49,329 bases of DNA from Cylindrodendrum hubeiense (taxonomy: Eukaryota > Ascomycota > Sordariomycetes > Hypocreales > Nectriaceae), in contig JAANBB010000307.1 of NCBI GenBank assembly GCA_014621425.1, positions 1 to 49,329 on the forward strand. Reading direction: 5' to 3'. This document shows positions 11,136-21,537 of this stretch, piece by piece (the first letter of the stretch is position 1; each line of letters begins with the position of its first letter). The notes beneath the pieces were generated by a model, which worked only from the letters and a program-made list of their open reading frames with translations, was not told the origin of the DNA and did no database searches. Position numbers and translations under genes: made by a program.

Positions 11136-12007
11136 GAAACGTGGCTAGCGATCAATAAATAGTCTCTGTTTAGGTAAATTTACCCTTGCCCGGAGCTCTG
11201 TCCGTCGTGCCGACATAGCTAGCGTTGATGAGACTATTCTTCAGATGCATGATGGCACCACAAATGCAGGTTCTCATTCAAGCATTCCTGTACCCGTTGA
11301 TTCCGATGGATAATCTCCCCATACAGCTAGAGGTCGCCTCTAGCATCTACTAACTTCATCTGGGTCAACAACATACATAGCATAGTAGGTAGCGAATGCA
11401 AGACCCTGGCATCTTTCTCTACATTAGGAAAGAATATGGAGAATGATGCAAATGCAGTCCAAAGATGGCCAAGCCTCTGCCCCGCCGTCGACACGTCCGT
11501 CTTCTGTTAGTGGATCGCTACTACGGTCAGCCGGTCACGCTGTGCCACATACGACAAAAACACCCGTCGACGGACCAGGAACTGGAAGCAGTAATCTGTG
11601 CGGCGCTATCTTGTTGGCTCTGCTAGCGTCGCATCATCCGTATTTCCAGATTACAACAGGCTTGTGAGCTGATAATAGGAACGCAATGAACCAAATAAGG
11701 TTGTAGCCTACCACGCTGTTCTCTTGGCTCCATTCCGGATCCCGACTTGGCCAATCAGCATCTGAGCCAGGATTTCTAGTGCTTCGCTTTGGCACGTAAT
11801 CTCGAGTTGACATGCCAATATCGTGAATCCGTAGGGCTGTATTAGGTCGAGAACCTGTTCTATGTAGGGGTCGCGGGAGCCGGCAGATGGGCTAGGGTGC
11901 AGCCCGCCAACGCGCAGGGTGATCATATATAATGGGGGTGGAAGAATTCCTTGAATCTACGCGAGTCTGAGATTCTCCAACATTGCGCGAAGGCGACGCG
12001 TAGGATC
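11136..12007. other. Intergenic region between regulator and esterase
   Basis: Contains the regulator's 3' end and a possible small minus-strand frame (11708-11926, listed separately). The esterase start lies only 81 bp from the start of that frame, so a normal promoter for both would be tight. Confidence 0.5.
11708..11926 (-). CDS. Possible small gene or gene fragment, 72 aa, unknown
   Basis: The 72-codon frame reads like a real protein segment (RVGGLHPSPSAGSRDPYIEQ, then ALEILAQMLIGQVGI) with alternating hydrophobic and charged residues. I do not recognise a family. A possible donor GTAGGC at the end of the frame and an acceptor ATCAG about 43 nt on would add 14 more codons to a TAG. It may equally be the leftover of a larger gene, since the ATG sits only 82 bp from the esterase ATG on the opposite strand. 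No TATA box or branch consensus supports it. Confidence 0.25.
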   Translation of the reverse strand: MITLRVGGLHPSPSAGSRDPYIEQVLDLIQPYGFTILACQLEITCQSEALEILAQMLIGQVGIRNGAKRTAW

Positions 12008-13140
12008 ATGAGATTCCCAATTCTCACCACGGCCCTGGCCGTCCTATCTACCAGCTCCACGCTGGTAGCAGGGCGCACCTACTTATTTGCCTTGTCCGTT
12101 ATCTAACAACATCCGCATTGGGCTCAATTCTGACATCGAATAGCGGCGACTCCTACTCCAAGACTTTGTGGGATCCTACCGGCGCAGTGCCAACAGAGCA
12201 GAATCCAATTGGCAACCCAGCCCTTCCAGGATCTACCTCCGCTGGCGGCATGAACTGGGTCGGCTTCATGGTGACCAAGTTTAACACCACATCAGTCTTC
12301 CTATACAACTTTGCTCGTGGCGGCGCAGTTGTCGACAAGACGCTGATAACGAACCCTGTGTTTTACCCTACAGAGACGCTCGACTTTGTGCACCAGGTCC
12401 AGCTGTTCAATGACACTCTTACCAAACATCCAACAAAGCCAACATGGGCTCCGTGGACAGGCCAAAACGCCATTGCGGCAATCTGGATAGGCGGCAATGA
12501 TATCAGGAACACATGGACCATTCTTGATATGCCCAATAGACACAAGCGTATGATAACACGATATATGGAACAGGTCGAGAACCTGTATACTTTGGGAGTC
12601 CGGAAGTTCATCTTCCTGACGACAGCGCGTAAGTCCTGTTGCTGTTATCTCTGAAATCAAAACATACGCTGACGAATGGGATAGCCACGTATTTGACACC
12701 ACTTCAGCAGAAGCTGACTGCCGCAAAGTACAACAGGCTCATCTCGGCAGTCACTAACTTCAACACGCAACTCCTCGCAAGCGTGGCAGCTTTCAAAACC
12801 TCCCATCCAAAGGCCACTATTAGGACGGTTGACACCGGACCTGCATTCATGACGGCGTTTCAAAATCCGACAGACTTCGGTGCAGCAACTGCAACTTGCT
12901 ACAACAGCGATGGCAAAACCTGCGTACGTTCTTTGTTCACTCCCAGGCCCCACACCTACCATGAGAAGCATATGGCCTAACAGACAGCAGTTATGGTTCA
13001 ACGATTATCACCCGGGGTACTATATCGAAGAGCTCGTTGCCGTCGACGTGGCAAAGGCATGGGGAGGAAGCTTCCAATGCAAAGAGGCCATCTGCTCAAA
13101 CACGGCTTCGCCTACACCCGTACCTACGCGGACGGCCTGA
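12008..13140 (+). CDS. Secreted SGNH/GDSL esterase, CE16 acetylesterase type, four exons
   Basis: Exons are 12008-12093, 12144-12628, 12685-12923 and 12991-13140 (the last acceptor could be 3 nt earlier), giving 319-320 aa. Introns are 50, 56 and about 67 nt, with CTGAC or CTAAC branch sites in the last two. A signal peptide (residues 1-22, ending LVAG) marks it as secreted. SGNH blocks are in place: nucleophile Ser32 in FGDSYS, the GG of NFARGG (84-89), Asn147 in IGGND, and Asp275/His277 in DYHPG. The layout matches carbohydrate esterase family 16 acetylesterases such as Trichoderma Aes1, which remove acetyl groups from the ends of xylo-oligosaccharides; this substrate is inferred from family resemblance. 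The Thr/Pro-rich tail ([12 protein letters not shown]) looks like a short O-glycosylated end without a carbohydrate-binding module. The first donor (GTCCGT) is non-consensus. Confidence 0.9.
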
Positions 13141-14969
13141 AAGCAGATGCCATGGCCATCGGTGTCCAGAACAGAAGGAAAGTAAGCAGGGTTCGCCATC
13201 GGGAACTACGCAAAACCCGGCGTCCCGGGAAGCGTGCGGCGTAGAAACCCACACGCATGTGCGGTAGATGGATTTAGGTTGATCCAGGACTCCCTGGGCC
13301 ATATCCACATGATGCTGCTCTGGTGGAGAAATCCATGCCGTCGGAAACTGCTAGCATGCGTCTTCGCCCTGCCAAGTTGCCCGAATCGAGAGCCGGCCGC
13401 GGCAACTAACTGTGCCTCAATTTCCGAGGTCGTACACAACTTGTAGATCGAACTTAAATAATACCAAGTGATACCCCCTCCACCCTTTGTGTTACACAAG
13501 CCAAATACGGCAAGCGACGGTCGTATGTTTTTGCGAGCCCACCGGCTAAAGTCACAAGACAGCAGCGGCAAAGGCACGTCCCTGGTGACTGGGTTGGCTG
13601 GGTTGATTGCCCGCCGCCAGGGCCAGGTCCCCTCCCCGGCAGAAGATCCCCATCGTAGTGAGAGCTATTGGCAGACGAGATAACCTGACGAATTCCTCCC
13701 TGGGAACCGCCCGCTCGATCACGTTGTCTCACCATTTCCAGCAGGACGGTTCCGCGATCCTAGTGTAGAGACGGTTGCCGTGGGGTTTTCCGCCTATGTT
13801 CAGGCTCAGCCGCGACTGGAACCGAGGAGGAGGGATCATGTTCAGCCTCCATCGGGTGAAACCTGGGATTTGGCCCGGACTGACTCGAGCGGGGGCGCGC
13901 ATCAGCGGGAGGGAGCCCGAGGTCGTCAAGACGTTCGGGTTGACGCTTATCAGAGTCGATATGCTGATCGGTCGGAAACGACACTCTCACATCTGAAGCC
14001 CGACTTCTGACGCCTAGGGTCAAGACACGCCCCTTTCCGACGGCGTAAACCCGACGGCGTAAATCCGACGTTGCACTTTGACGCGTCATTTGCCAGTGTG
14101 TTGGTTGATGCGGCTGACGTGTCGTGGGGGGAATGCCCGCGACATGTCGACATGTCTTGCCAACTACCCAAGGGACCCAGTGCTCTGGGGATTGCCTCCA
14201 GGGTCTTGGGTCTTCAGGGTCGTGGGTGCGACGGAGAATGCCGCACCTGCGGCGTGCGAGATCGACAACCTCGACCGTTCCAAGCGTACAAAAACGGCCA
14301 GGTTCTTTCGTCGAAGCTTAACCAATGGATCACATCGGGGTCGTTTAGGATGCTCCAGGGTCATCCAGACTCCCCCAGACCACTTCGCCGAGGACCGTCT
14401 TCGCCGAGGACCGCCAGCATCGCCCAGCAAAGTCACTAACAATGTCACTATGCCAGTCTCCTCCCCTTCTGGGCGCGACTAGCGACCGTCGACCCCGGCC
14501 ACCTGGTTCCCCCCCAACTCGCAAGGCAGCAATCGAACCACAAGCCCATAAATTGCTTCTTCGGTATCAAGGTTTGAATGGCCGCTCCCATCCCCACGCG
14601 GACACCGTACCGGGTTCGAGCGGGTATCCAGTTTGGGGCGCCATCACCATCGTTGAAGCAAATGATGCCGCTTTGGAGACGGCCCGCACCCCCCGGGACC
14701 AACGCTCCGGCCGCTTGGAAACTCTATTGCCGCTGCCTCTTGCGCGAGACTGGCTTGGCCGATCTGATTCGAGTGGTGACACTGTTGCGCGGGCGCTGCG
14801 GCCGGCCGGCGCGATGCCAGGGCTGAAGTTGGAGTCGTCATTGGATCGACAATGTACGAGGTACGGTGGTGCAATCTGGATGGTTGGCCGCAATCGAGAA
14901 CGGCAATGCAGACAGCCAGCAGCAAGCGAGAGATGCCCAAGCGTCCACGGGGGTGCACTGGCAGTCAGT

Positions 14970-15062
14970 CTCTGGCCATCTCTGGCAATTCTCTGGCAGT
15001 GCTCTGGCAGTTCTCTGGCAATTCTCTGGCAACGCAGTGACAACGGAATGGCAACGGAATGG
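14970..15062. repeat. Minisatellite, 11-bp units of two kinds
   Basis: Six units of CTCTGGCAATT type (10-11 bp, variants in the last three bases) occupy 14970-15034. Two exact units of CAACGGAATGG follow at 15041-15062. Both unit types are 11 bp long although their sequences differ. Confidence 0.85.
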
Positions 15063-18000
15063 CGGTGCCCACAATACGCGTGTTTCCTAGTTTCCCGCTT
15101 TCCCGCCAAGTCTCTGGGGCTGTGATTCGGCATGTGGAGAAGGCAATCGCAAACCCGAAACCGAGCTGACCGATCTTAAACCTCTCTCTAGCCGAGCTGA
15201 ACTCCAGCCTCTAGGCCTGCGATTCCCGCCTGCGCTTGGAGCGGCACTTAGATGTAAATGCCCGTCCAGACGAACAAGAAAACTCTGAAGTCTGGGGTAT
15301 GCCGGTGGGCGGTATGCGGCCTCCGCCCTCCCAGATGGTCCTGCGTGAATTGCAGTACTGCCAGCTGCACCATGCAGACTCGCATACTCCAGGTGCTGTG
15401 TGGGTTTAGTCTGCCTGTCAAAGAGCGGTCTGCATACTAACTTAGTGCCCGTCCGCTGTCAAACCTCCGCCAAGCATGATGCATTCGATAAAAAAGAAAC
15501 TGGAGGCCTATCTCTTGCGCTTTCGCCGTGATGCTGCAGGAAACCTGCTTGGCTTCTGCTGGCTTCTGCAGCTATAGGGTAGTATGGCTGGCGACGATCC
15601 ATCTCGTGAAACTGGACCCCCTGGTTTCGCCTACTTTCGCCCAACCTTCCATTCATCTTCTCTCAGTTGTTTTCTCTTCTCAAGCGACCCGGTGTCTCGG
15701 AACTTAGTTAATGGCTTGTCTAGGGCCGACCCGTGCCCGTTTCTATTTCCTCGCCCCGGTCGTGGCGGCTTCAAGTTGAGACTAGCACCCTGATCTCCCA
15801 TGGAGAGACGAGGATCGGGATGGGCTCCTCGTGGGCTTGGAGCGCTACAAAAAGCAAATCTTCTAATGAGTTCCCACGAACCCCCTGGTCCATGGGGACG
15901 GTGGATTTGTGCACAGCCAACTGTAAGTCGGTAACCCCATCGCCCTCGGACTCAAGTAAGACTGCGGCTCCGCTGAGCGATACAATTGACCGTAATTCAC
16001 CTCAGAGTTGAAGCTGACTGAGCCGGCAGCTGGTTGTGAAGGATGGGGACTTGCCGAAGCAGCGCCGCGGCAACCGAGAAACGTGCAGCGTATGTACATT
16101 ATGCACACTCTTTGCCAACCTCATACAGTAACGGATGCAAACCCCCCCCCCAGCCCTGCCGACCGCCTCCAGCGTGGCCATGCTCCCCACAGGGCGTGCT
16201 GCACAGTCGATTCGATGCTGGGGCACCCAGACCTATACCTGAAGCCATTCTCCCGCCCTGACAACGAGGCATGCGGATAAGGGCAGGAGGAGCCGGGCTG
16301 GCGTCGCCGTGGAGTCGTCCGACTTCGCGGGAAGCGACGTTTTGGGTCCGCCGTCTAGGGGAGTCCGCGTGGGAGCCCGGTCTGATAAGTGATAGATACA
16401 GTAGGCTGAAACAAGGGCTCAAATCCACGTTCGCAAAGGGTCCTAAGGCAATGGAAGGGATCAAGAGCATCGGCCAGGGACATGATGCCAGAAGCAGAAC
16501 ATCCCGAGGCCCGAGCCCTCGTCCTGGGAACGCCAGGACACGAAGCTGGGACGCCGGTGATTGGCTGAAACCGCGCCAAGTGCGGGTCTTGCTGGCCTGG
16601 GATAGTAGGTGTGACCTTTGTGACCCTTGATCCCTTGGTGACCCTTGAAGTCGATGATTGTGACACTCCAAGGTGGGCATGGTCGAAAACCAGGTGGGCG
16701 ATGGCGGACAAGGTGGACTCGGGCCCGGGCCTCTCGGTCATTGCTAAGCCCTCGGTGGGATAAAGACGTAATAGCATGGTATTGAGTTGCGACGCCGACA
16801 ACAAGACCACAATTAGACGTTTGATGAAGGAGCAGCACCGTCGGTGGCCTTGATGTCGTCGGGCGACCGGCGCCAGAAGGGGGAGGTCGAATGAAGCACC
16901 CGCCAGCGTTTGGCCTTTCTCCCTGGCTTTGCACTAGGACTCTGTCGGCCCCAGATAGCTCGCCGGGGGGTGGTGCGTACTATGTAGATTATTAGAGAGG
17001 CGGAAAGGGCAGCCGGGCTTCCAATCTCGTTCCAAAGCGCGCCGTCTCCAATCAGTCGGGCGAAACAGCTGGGCTCTACGACATCCCACAACCCGCCCAA
17101 GACACCCAGAGGGCAGTCCCCTCGCGTCAATTTGCCCTGGGCCACTGGACATCGGGATTTGCAGGGCTGATTGGGTAGCGGTGTGGTAGGGGTGCGATGA
17201 CGGCGCGAGTGAGTGTGGGGATGGGGTGGAGGTGGAAATTATTCCAGAACACGCCCTTGACGGCGGGTTGAGCCTCTAGCTCTCTTCTAGCCTGTCTTCC
17301 CCTGGGCGAGTGTGATGAATGCCCGATTTTTGCTGGTACCTGTGGATCTTTGGAAGTAGTCGGGGTCGGATGAATGAATATCGCAACAACGAGGATGTCT
17401 AGTTCGGCAATGTGAAGGGGAGAAATGGGTGTCAACACCAGTCAGTGCTTGAGACAGAAGATATGTCGGAGCGCAAGCCGGAGCCCATTGGTGGAATGGG
17501 CATCCCGACCAACCCAGCGGCCAGCAGGCGGACCCGGGTCAAAGTCGTCCAGCCATGTCAATTTTCATCCTCACCGGTTCCTGCATTGGGAAGCGACGTG
17601 GATGTAACGGCCGAATCGAATGGGACGTATGTGGGTTTTCTCCAGTGCAGTTGAATGTCTGTCATTCCGTCACCGGTCCAGTGATTTCGGCCCATTTGGG
17701 GTTGCGTGACCTGCAGTGAGCATCTGGGATGCAGTGTGTACCAAAACGATGCGATGATGGGCCCGTCGAGTCTTGGATGAGTCGAGTCGTCCACACTACG
17801 TAGTACACTTGAATGATCCATTCATCGACCAGCCGCCGAGCGGGCGAGCTAGAGCTAGCCAGCCCGCAAGGCTCGAGGCGGGGAGCAATGAAGAGCGAGC
17901 AACGACAACAGTGAGATCAGCGCTGACCTGGGGCTGCCTTGGCTGAGCTCTCGGTTGTCTGCAGTGCATACAGTAGTCTGCTGTCTACACGCAGGACGCT

Positions 18001-19061
18001 GCGACACTAACGTCGGGCTAAGCAGCAGCCTGGCAAGTGACCAAACTCTGAGAGCCGTCGGCAGTTTATCCACGTGTGCAGTGGAGCAGGGCGCGGAAGC
18101 CTTTGCGATCGTATCCAGCTCGCGTGGATGGGGTGTTTCCTGCGAGGTCGAGGCTGCGATGCATCTGACCGACTAGCTAGTCCCAACACTGAGTTCTGCT
18201 CCTGGCCTTGATGGCACAGACGGGCGAGACAGACACGGACGGTAGCCCATCGACCATCGTCCACCGATTGCCACTGCTAACGGTACTTGGCGCTCTGGCG
18301 CTCTCGCGCTCTGGCTGGGACCGGGCATATTACGAGATGGCGTCACTGGTGCAGCGGCCACAGCCATGGATACGAATCCCAGGTCCGCGCAGCGTCTGGA
18401 ACGGAGCAGCTGGAGACGCTCGACTGATCCCTGGGCGTCCACTGACAGCACTGGCCAGTGGGTCAGACGCGTCTGTGGCCGCCCCCCAGGTCCAACCCGG
18501 CCGTCGTGGACACTGACGGGCTGAGGTGACGGGACGAGACGGGGCGGCCATTGGGTGCGAGAAAACGGTTGCTCCAACGGGAAGATGCGCGGTTATTGTA
18601 CATATCCAGTTTGCCTGCACGACAACGGGGGAGGGGGGGCGCGGGCAGCCAGGGATCCGAGAGCTCTCTCGCTGTATTGCTCTTGACAGTCGAATCGCCG
18701 TGCATTGATTGATGCAGGAGCAGAGCCATCACGTATAATGTACGTCAAGCCAGAGACCCAGTTTCGAGTTTTATTTAGCAGCAACGGAGCGCAGCCAAAG
18801 CGGTAACTCCGTTGTCACTGTCAACTGTCAAGACGCTCGGGCACCGAAGCCAAGAGGATACCTGTCATGCGTTTACGTTTGTCGGCCGGTGCGGTGCAAC
18901 GAGAGACGGATATTCATTTCGACAGGGAAATGAATCCCCAAGCGAGGAGCCGTTTGAGACTGGACGTGTCAAGCGAAGCCGTCGGGCCTTCGGTGACGAA
19001 CGTCCGGGGCACGGATGTGGACGAAAGAGAGCAGGATCTCCAGGGCGCCCTCCACCACCTC

Positions 19062-19088
19062 CACTTCCTCCACTTCCTCCACTTCCTC
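19062..19088. repeat. Short tandem repeat, three 9-bp units
   Basis: CACTTCCTC is repeated three times exactly, followed by a diverged CATCTCC. A purine/pyrimidine-skewed tract in non-coding DNA. Confidence 0.85.
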
Positions 19089-19442
19089 CATCTCCCGTCA
19101 CATGCGCCCGGGGCGTCCCATAGCCGTGGGTGAAGAGTTGCGTGGTCGAGACGGTGGTGTATCATCTGGGACACGGCGTGTCGATCCAAAGAGGGGCTCG
19201 GTGAGGAGAGACTGGCAGAGAGACATTGATGCGGTCCCACGTGCCCGGCGGCCCGTCTGTCGGGTGATGCTATCGGCCCCCAATCACCGGGAGAATCGAG
19301 CACTGGAGGGTGACTCGGATGGGCGAGCCATTGGGAGGTGAGGGTGGCTTTTGGGAGGTGGTGTTGTGTTGTAGTGACGTGCTGAGGTGGTTGATTACTT
19401 GCTTTGGTTTCCGAACACCGATGGTGGGGAACTGTCTTGACT

Positions 19443-19481
19443 GACTGGAGCGAGGGACTGGAGCGAGGGCCTGGAGCGAGG
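19443..19481. repeat. Short tandem repeat, three 13-bp units
   Basis: GACTGGAGCGAGG occurs twice exactly and once with one change, followed by a partial unit (GACTCGAGG). Confidence 0.85.
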
Positions 19482-20907
19482 GACTCGAGGAGCCCTGAGT
19501 GAGAGAGCCCTCAAGGTTCTCGCTCGCTGAAGAACGGACAGGCCTAGGGCCCCAAGGCTTGAGACGGTCAGCCAGAGGTGGGATGAAAGCCGCATTGGCG
19601 TCATGGCTATTCGTACGGTCCTGGTTAGGCAATAATACCACCACGGTCGACTTGCAAGGTCAAGCCCGAGTTGGCCGCCGGTGACTGTGACTGTGACGAG
19701 GCATGCGAGGACCCGGACTCTGTTATTCACGCAGTACCTGATACACGGGGTCTCAACTCGTGGTGACTGTCGCTGCACCGTCACCGAGCAGATAGACGCC
19801 AGCGTGAGCCGTGTCGGTGTGTCACACTGCCGTCTGTCAGAGTTAGAGGCCGTCGTGGTTCTGTGACGGCCCGTAGCGGGAACCGCGACGCTACCCCATC
19901 CTCGCCCATCCATCTTTCGCCCATCCCGTCACCGTTGCCGTTTTCCGCGCTCTGCAGAGCCATCCGGGCTGGCCTCGGAGCTTTACGCATCTGCCTCGGA
20001 GTATGGATAAATCGTCTGTCACCCGCTGAAGTGCCGGATGCATCCTCCTCGTTGACATGAGATGGAAAGGCCGAAGGGCCGGGCGGGCGAGCGGGCGAGT
20101 CATGGACGTAACGGTAACCAGCCCTCCATCCTCCAGACGTAGTGCCCATCGAATGAATTTTTTTTCCTTCTTCTGCTGTTGGGCCCGTCTCGACCCAATG
20201 GATCCGTCCTGTCCTGTCCCTCTCCTCGCCGACGCCGAAGGTTGCGAGGAGCATAGGCTGGCCTGTGTGTCCCCTCCAAGCGCAGTCGCTGGGGGCTTAG
20301 TTTAGGCTCTCGCCAAATTGCAACATGGCCACCACCCAGCCAGACCAGCGTGGATTCGGGCAAGTTGCATACTCCTCGGCCAGCTGCATGTATTCCAGGT
20401 ATTGTTGTACTGAGTCACACCCCCAGGTCTCAACCCCAGACCCCTGTCTGCCTCGTTCGCTGTCGCAAAAGTTTCGACACCCCCCCCCTTGTCAGTCCTC
20501 GTCGAGGCCGCCGCCGGGGCGTCTCGCACACGCAGAGTGGTACCCGTCCTGACTGCCTGTATCTCTGGCTTTAGGCCCTGGTCGGGCCCTGGGAAAGTCT
20601 GGCAGAGTGGACTGTCGACAGGGGTCTTGGGAGGGGCCTCGCCGCTCTTCGACGCCTTCGACCTTATTATAAACACCTGGGGCCCGGACAGAGCACGCGG
20701 CGGCCCCTCTCACCCCGTCTCTTGGGATTCAATGACTATTACCATTACTCTGGGTTCACATTTTGCTCTTTTAAATACGCTTCGACCTTCCCGGACATAC
20801 CGACGCTGACACCTCGTTGTTATTACTGTTGCTGTGGTTCTGACAAGACATCCTTCTTTGATGCTCACTCCTCCTTGACCACCCTCCTACCCTCGGCTCC
20901 TCTGGAC

Positions 20908-20915
20908 TATATATC
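20908..20915 (+). promoter_or_regulatory. TATA box of the Cys-rich mini-gene
   Basis: TATATATC lies 109 bp upstream of the ATG at 21024 and is followed by a CT-rich leader without ATG, a typical fungal core-promoter layout. Confidence 0.55.
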
Positions 20916-21023
20916 ATCGGCACCCACCTCCCAGGTCTCGACTGCATCACGTCTTCTATACACCATACAACATTTCTTCCACCACCCGCCTCCCTCCTCG
21001 ACTAATCCTCCCACTCTTCCACC

Positions 21024-21537
21024 ATGTGCAACTACATCTATGTAAGTTGGACCACATCATTGGAACCACCGCATCGCCTTCGGACGCAACGGCAGCCTGC
21101 GGAATCCAAGAACCGTGACTAACAACATGGCGATGTTATAGAAGGAGCTCAGCTGCCAGCACCACTACCACTTGGTAGAGTCGTGGTGCCCCAAGTACAT
21201 TGAGACCGAGCGACGGTGCCCCCCCACCATCGTGAGCAAGCAGTACTGGTGAGTCAGATTCCCATCCCCATCCCCATCCTCCTCCACAATGGAAGCACTC
21301 TAGAATGTGCATGAATGACTCGAGACTAACGGTTTTTCTCAGGGGCGATGATATTTGTGGTATGTCTTAATTCTCTTCAGGGCTCAATCCGCCGCCAGAC
21401 GTTAGCGACGCATCATACTGACTAGCCATCCAGCCGCTTGCCGCGAACGCCAGCAGCCAAGCAATCACCCATGGGCCAAGCTCATCCAGCGGCCCGAATC
21501 CCGCATGTCATATACCCCCCAGCTCTCAGCACAATGA
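21024..21537 (+). CDS. Small Cys-rich protein, 81 aa, four exons
   Basis: Exons are 21024-21041, 21142-21248, 21343-21359 and 21434-21537. Donors are GTAAGT, GTGAGT and GTATGT, all strong; the second intron has CTAAC and the third CTGAC. All phases join, giving 82 codons with the stop. The protein starts MCNYIYKELSCQHHY and has Cys/His pairs spaced as C...C-x-HH-x-H...C...C, ending in DICAACRERQQ. This C/H layout resembles short fungal proteins (MC...CGH...C..C type) that look zinc-binding, but I know no function for them. There is no signal peptide, so it is likely intracellular. The third acceptor could be 8 nt earlier, giving a longer Pro/Ser-rich tail; I chose the one that restores the CAAC pair. 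It is isolated in a gene-poor region. Confidence 0.72.

Larger units (their letters stand above)
13141..21023. other. 7.9-kb GC-rich stretch with no supportable gene
   Basis: Read on both strands. Many frames of 60-230 codons exist, but they overlap each other in three or more frames, have Arg/Ser/Pro-rich random composition, and lack signal peptides, domains or consistent splice signals. Several short tandem arrays are present (14970-15062, 19062-19088, 19443-19481). The last 300 bases are CT-rich and hold a TATA box, and belong to the mini-gene at 21024. The stretch may contain long non-coding transcription or large regulatory regions, but nothing in it proves this. Confidence 0.55.

Noticed and set aside
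14585..14610. B-box-like GGGTTCGAGC in plus sense
   Set aside because: No pairing T stem and no upstream A box at the right distance.
14442..15125. 227-codon plus-strand frame with a 188-codon antisense frame
   Set aside because: Contains two minisatellites and has no recognisable family or conserved motif; both strands are open because of GC-rich sequence.
15781..16130. Possible spliced small gene around ATGGGGACGG with donor GTAAGT and acceptor CTCAG
   Set aside because: Joining the proposed exons creates an immediate TAG stop, and no alternative acceptor gave a convincing protein.
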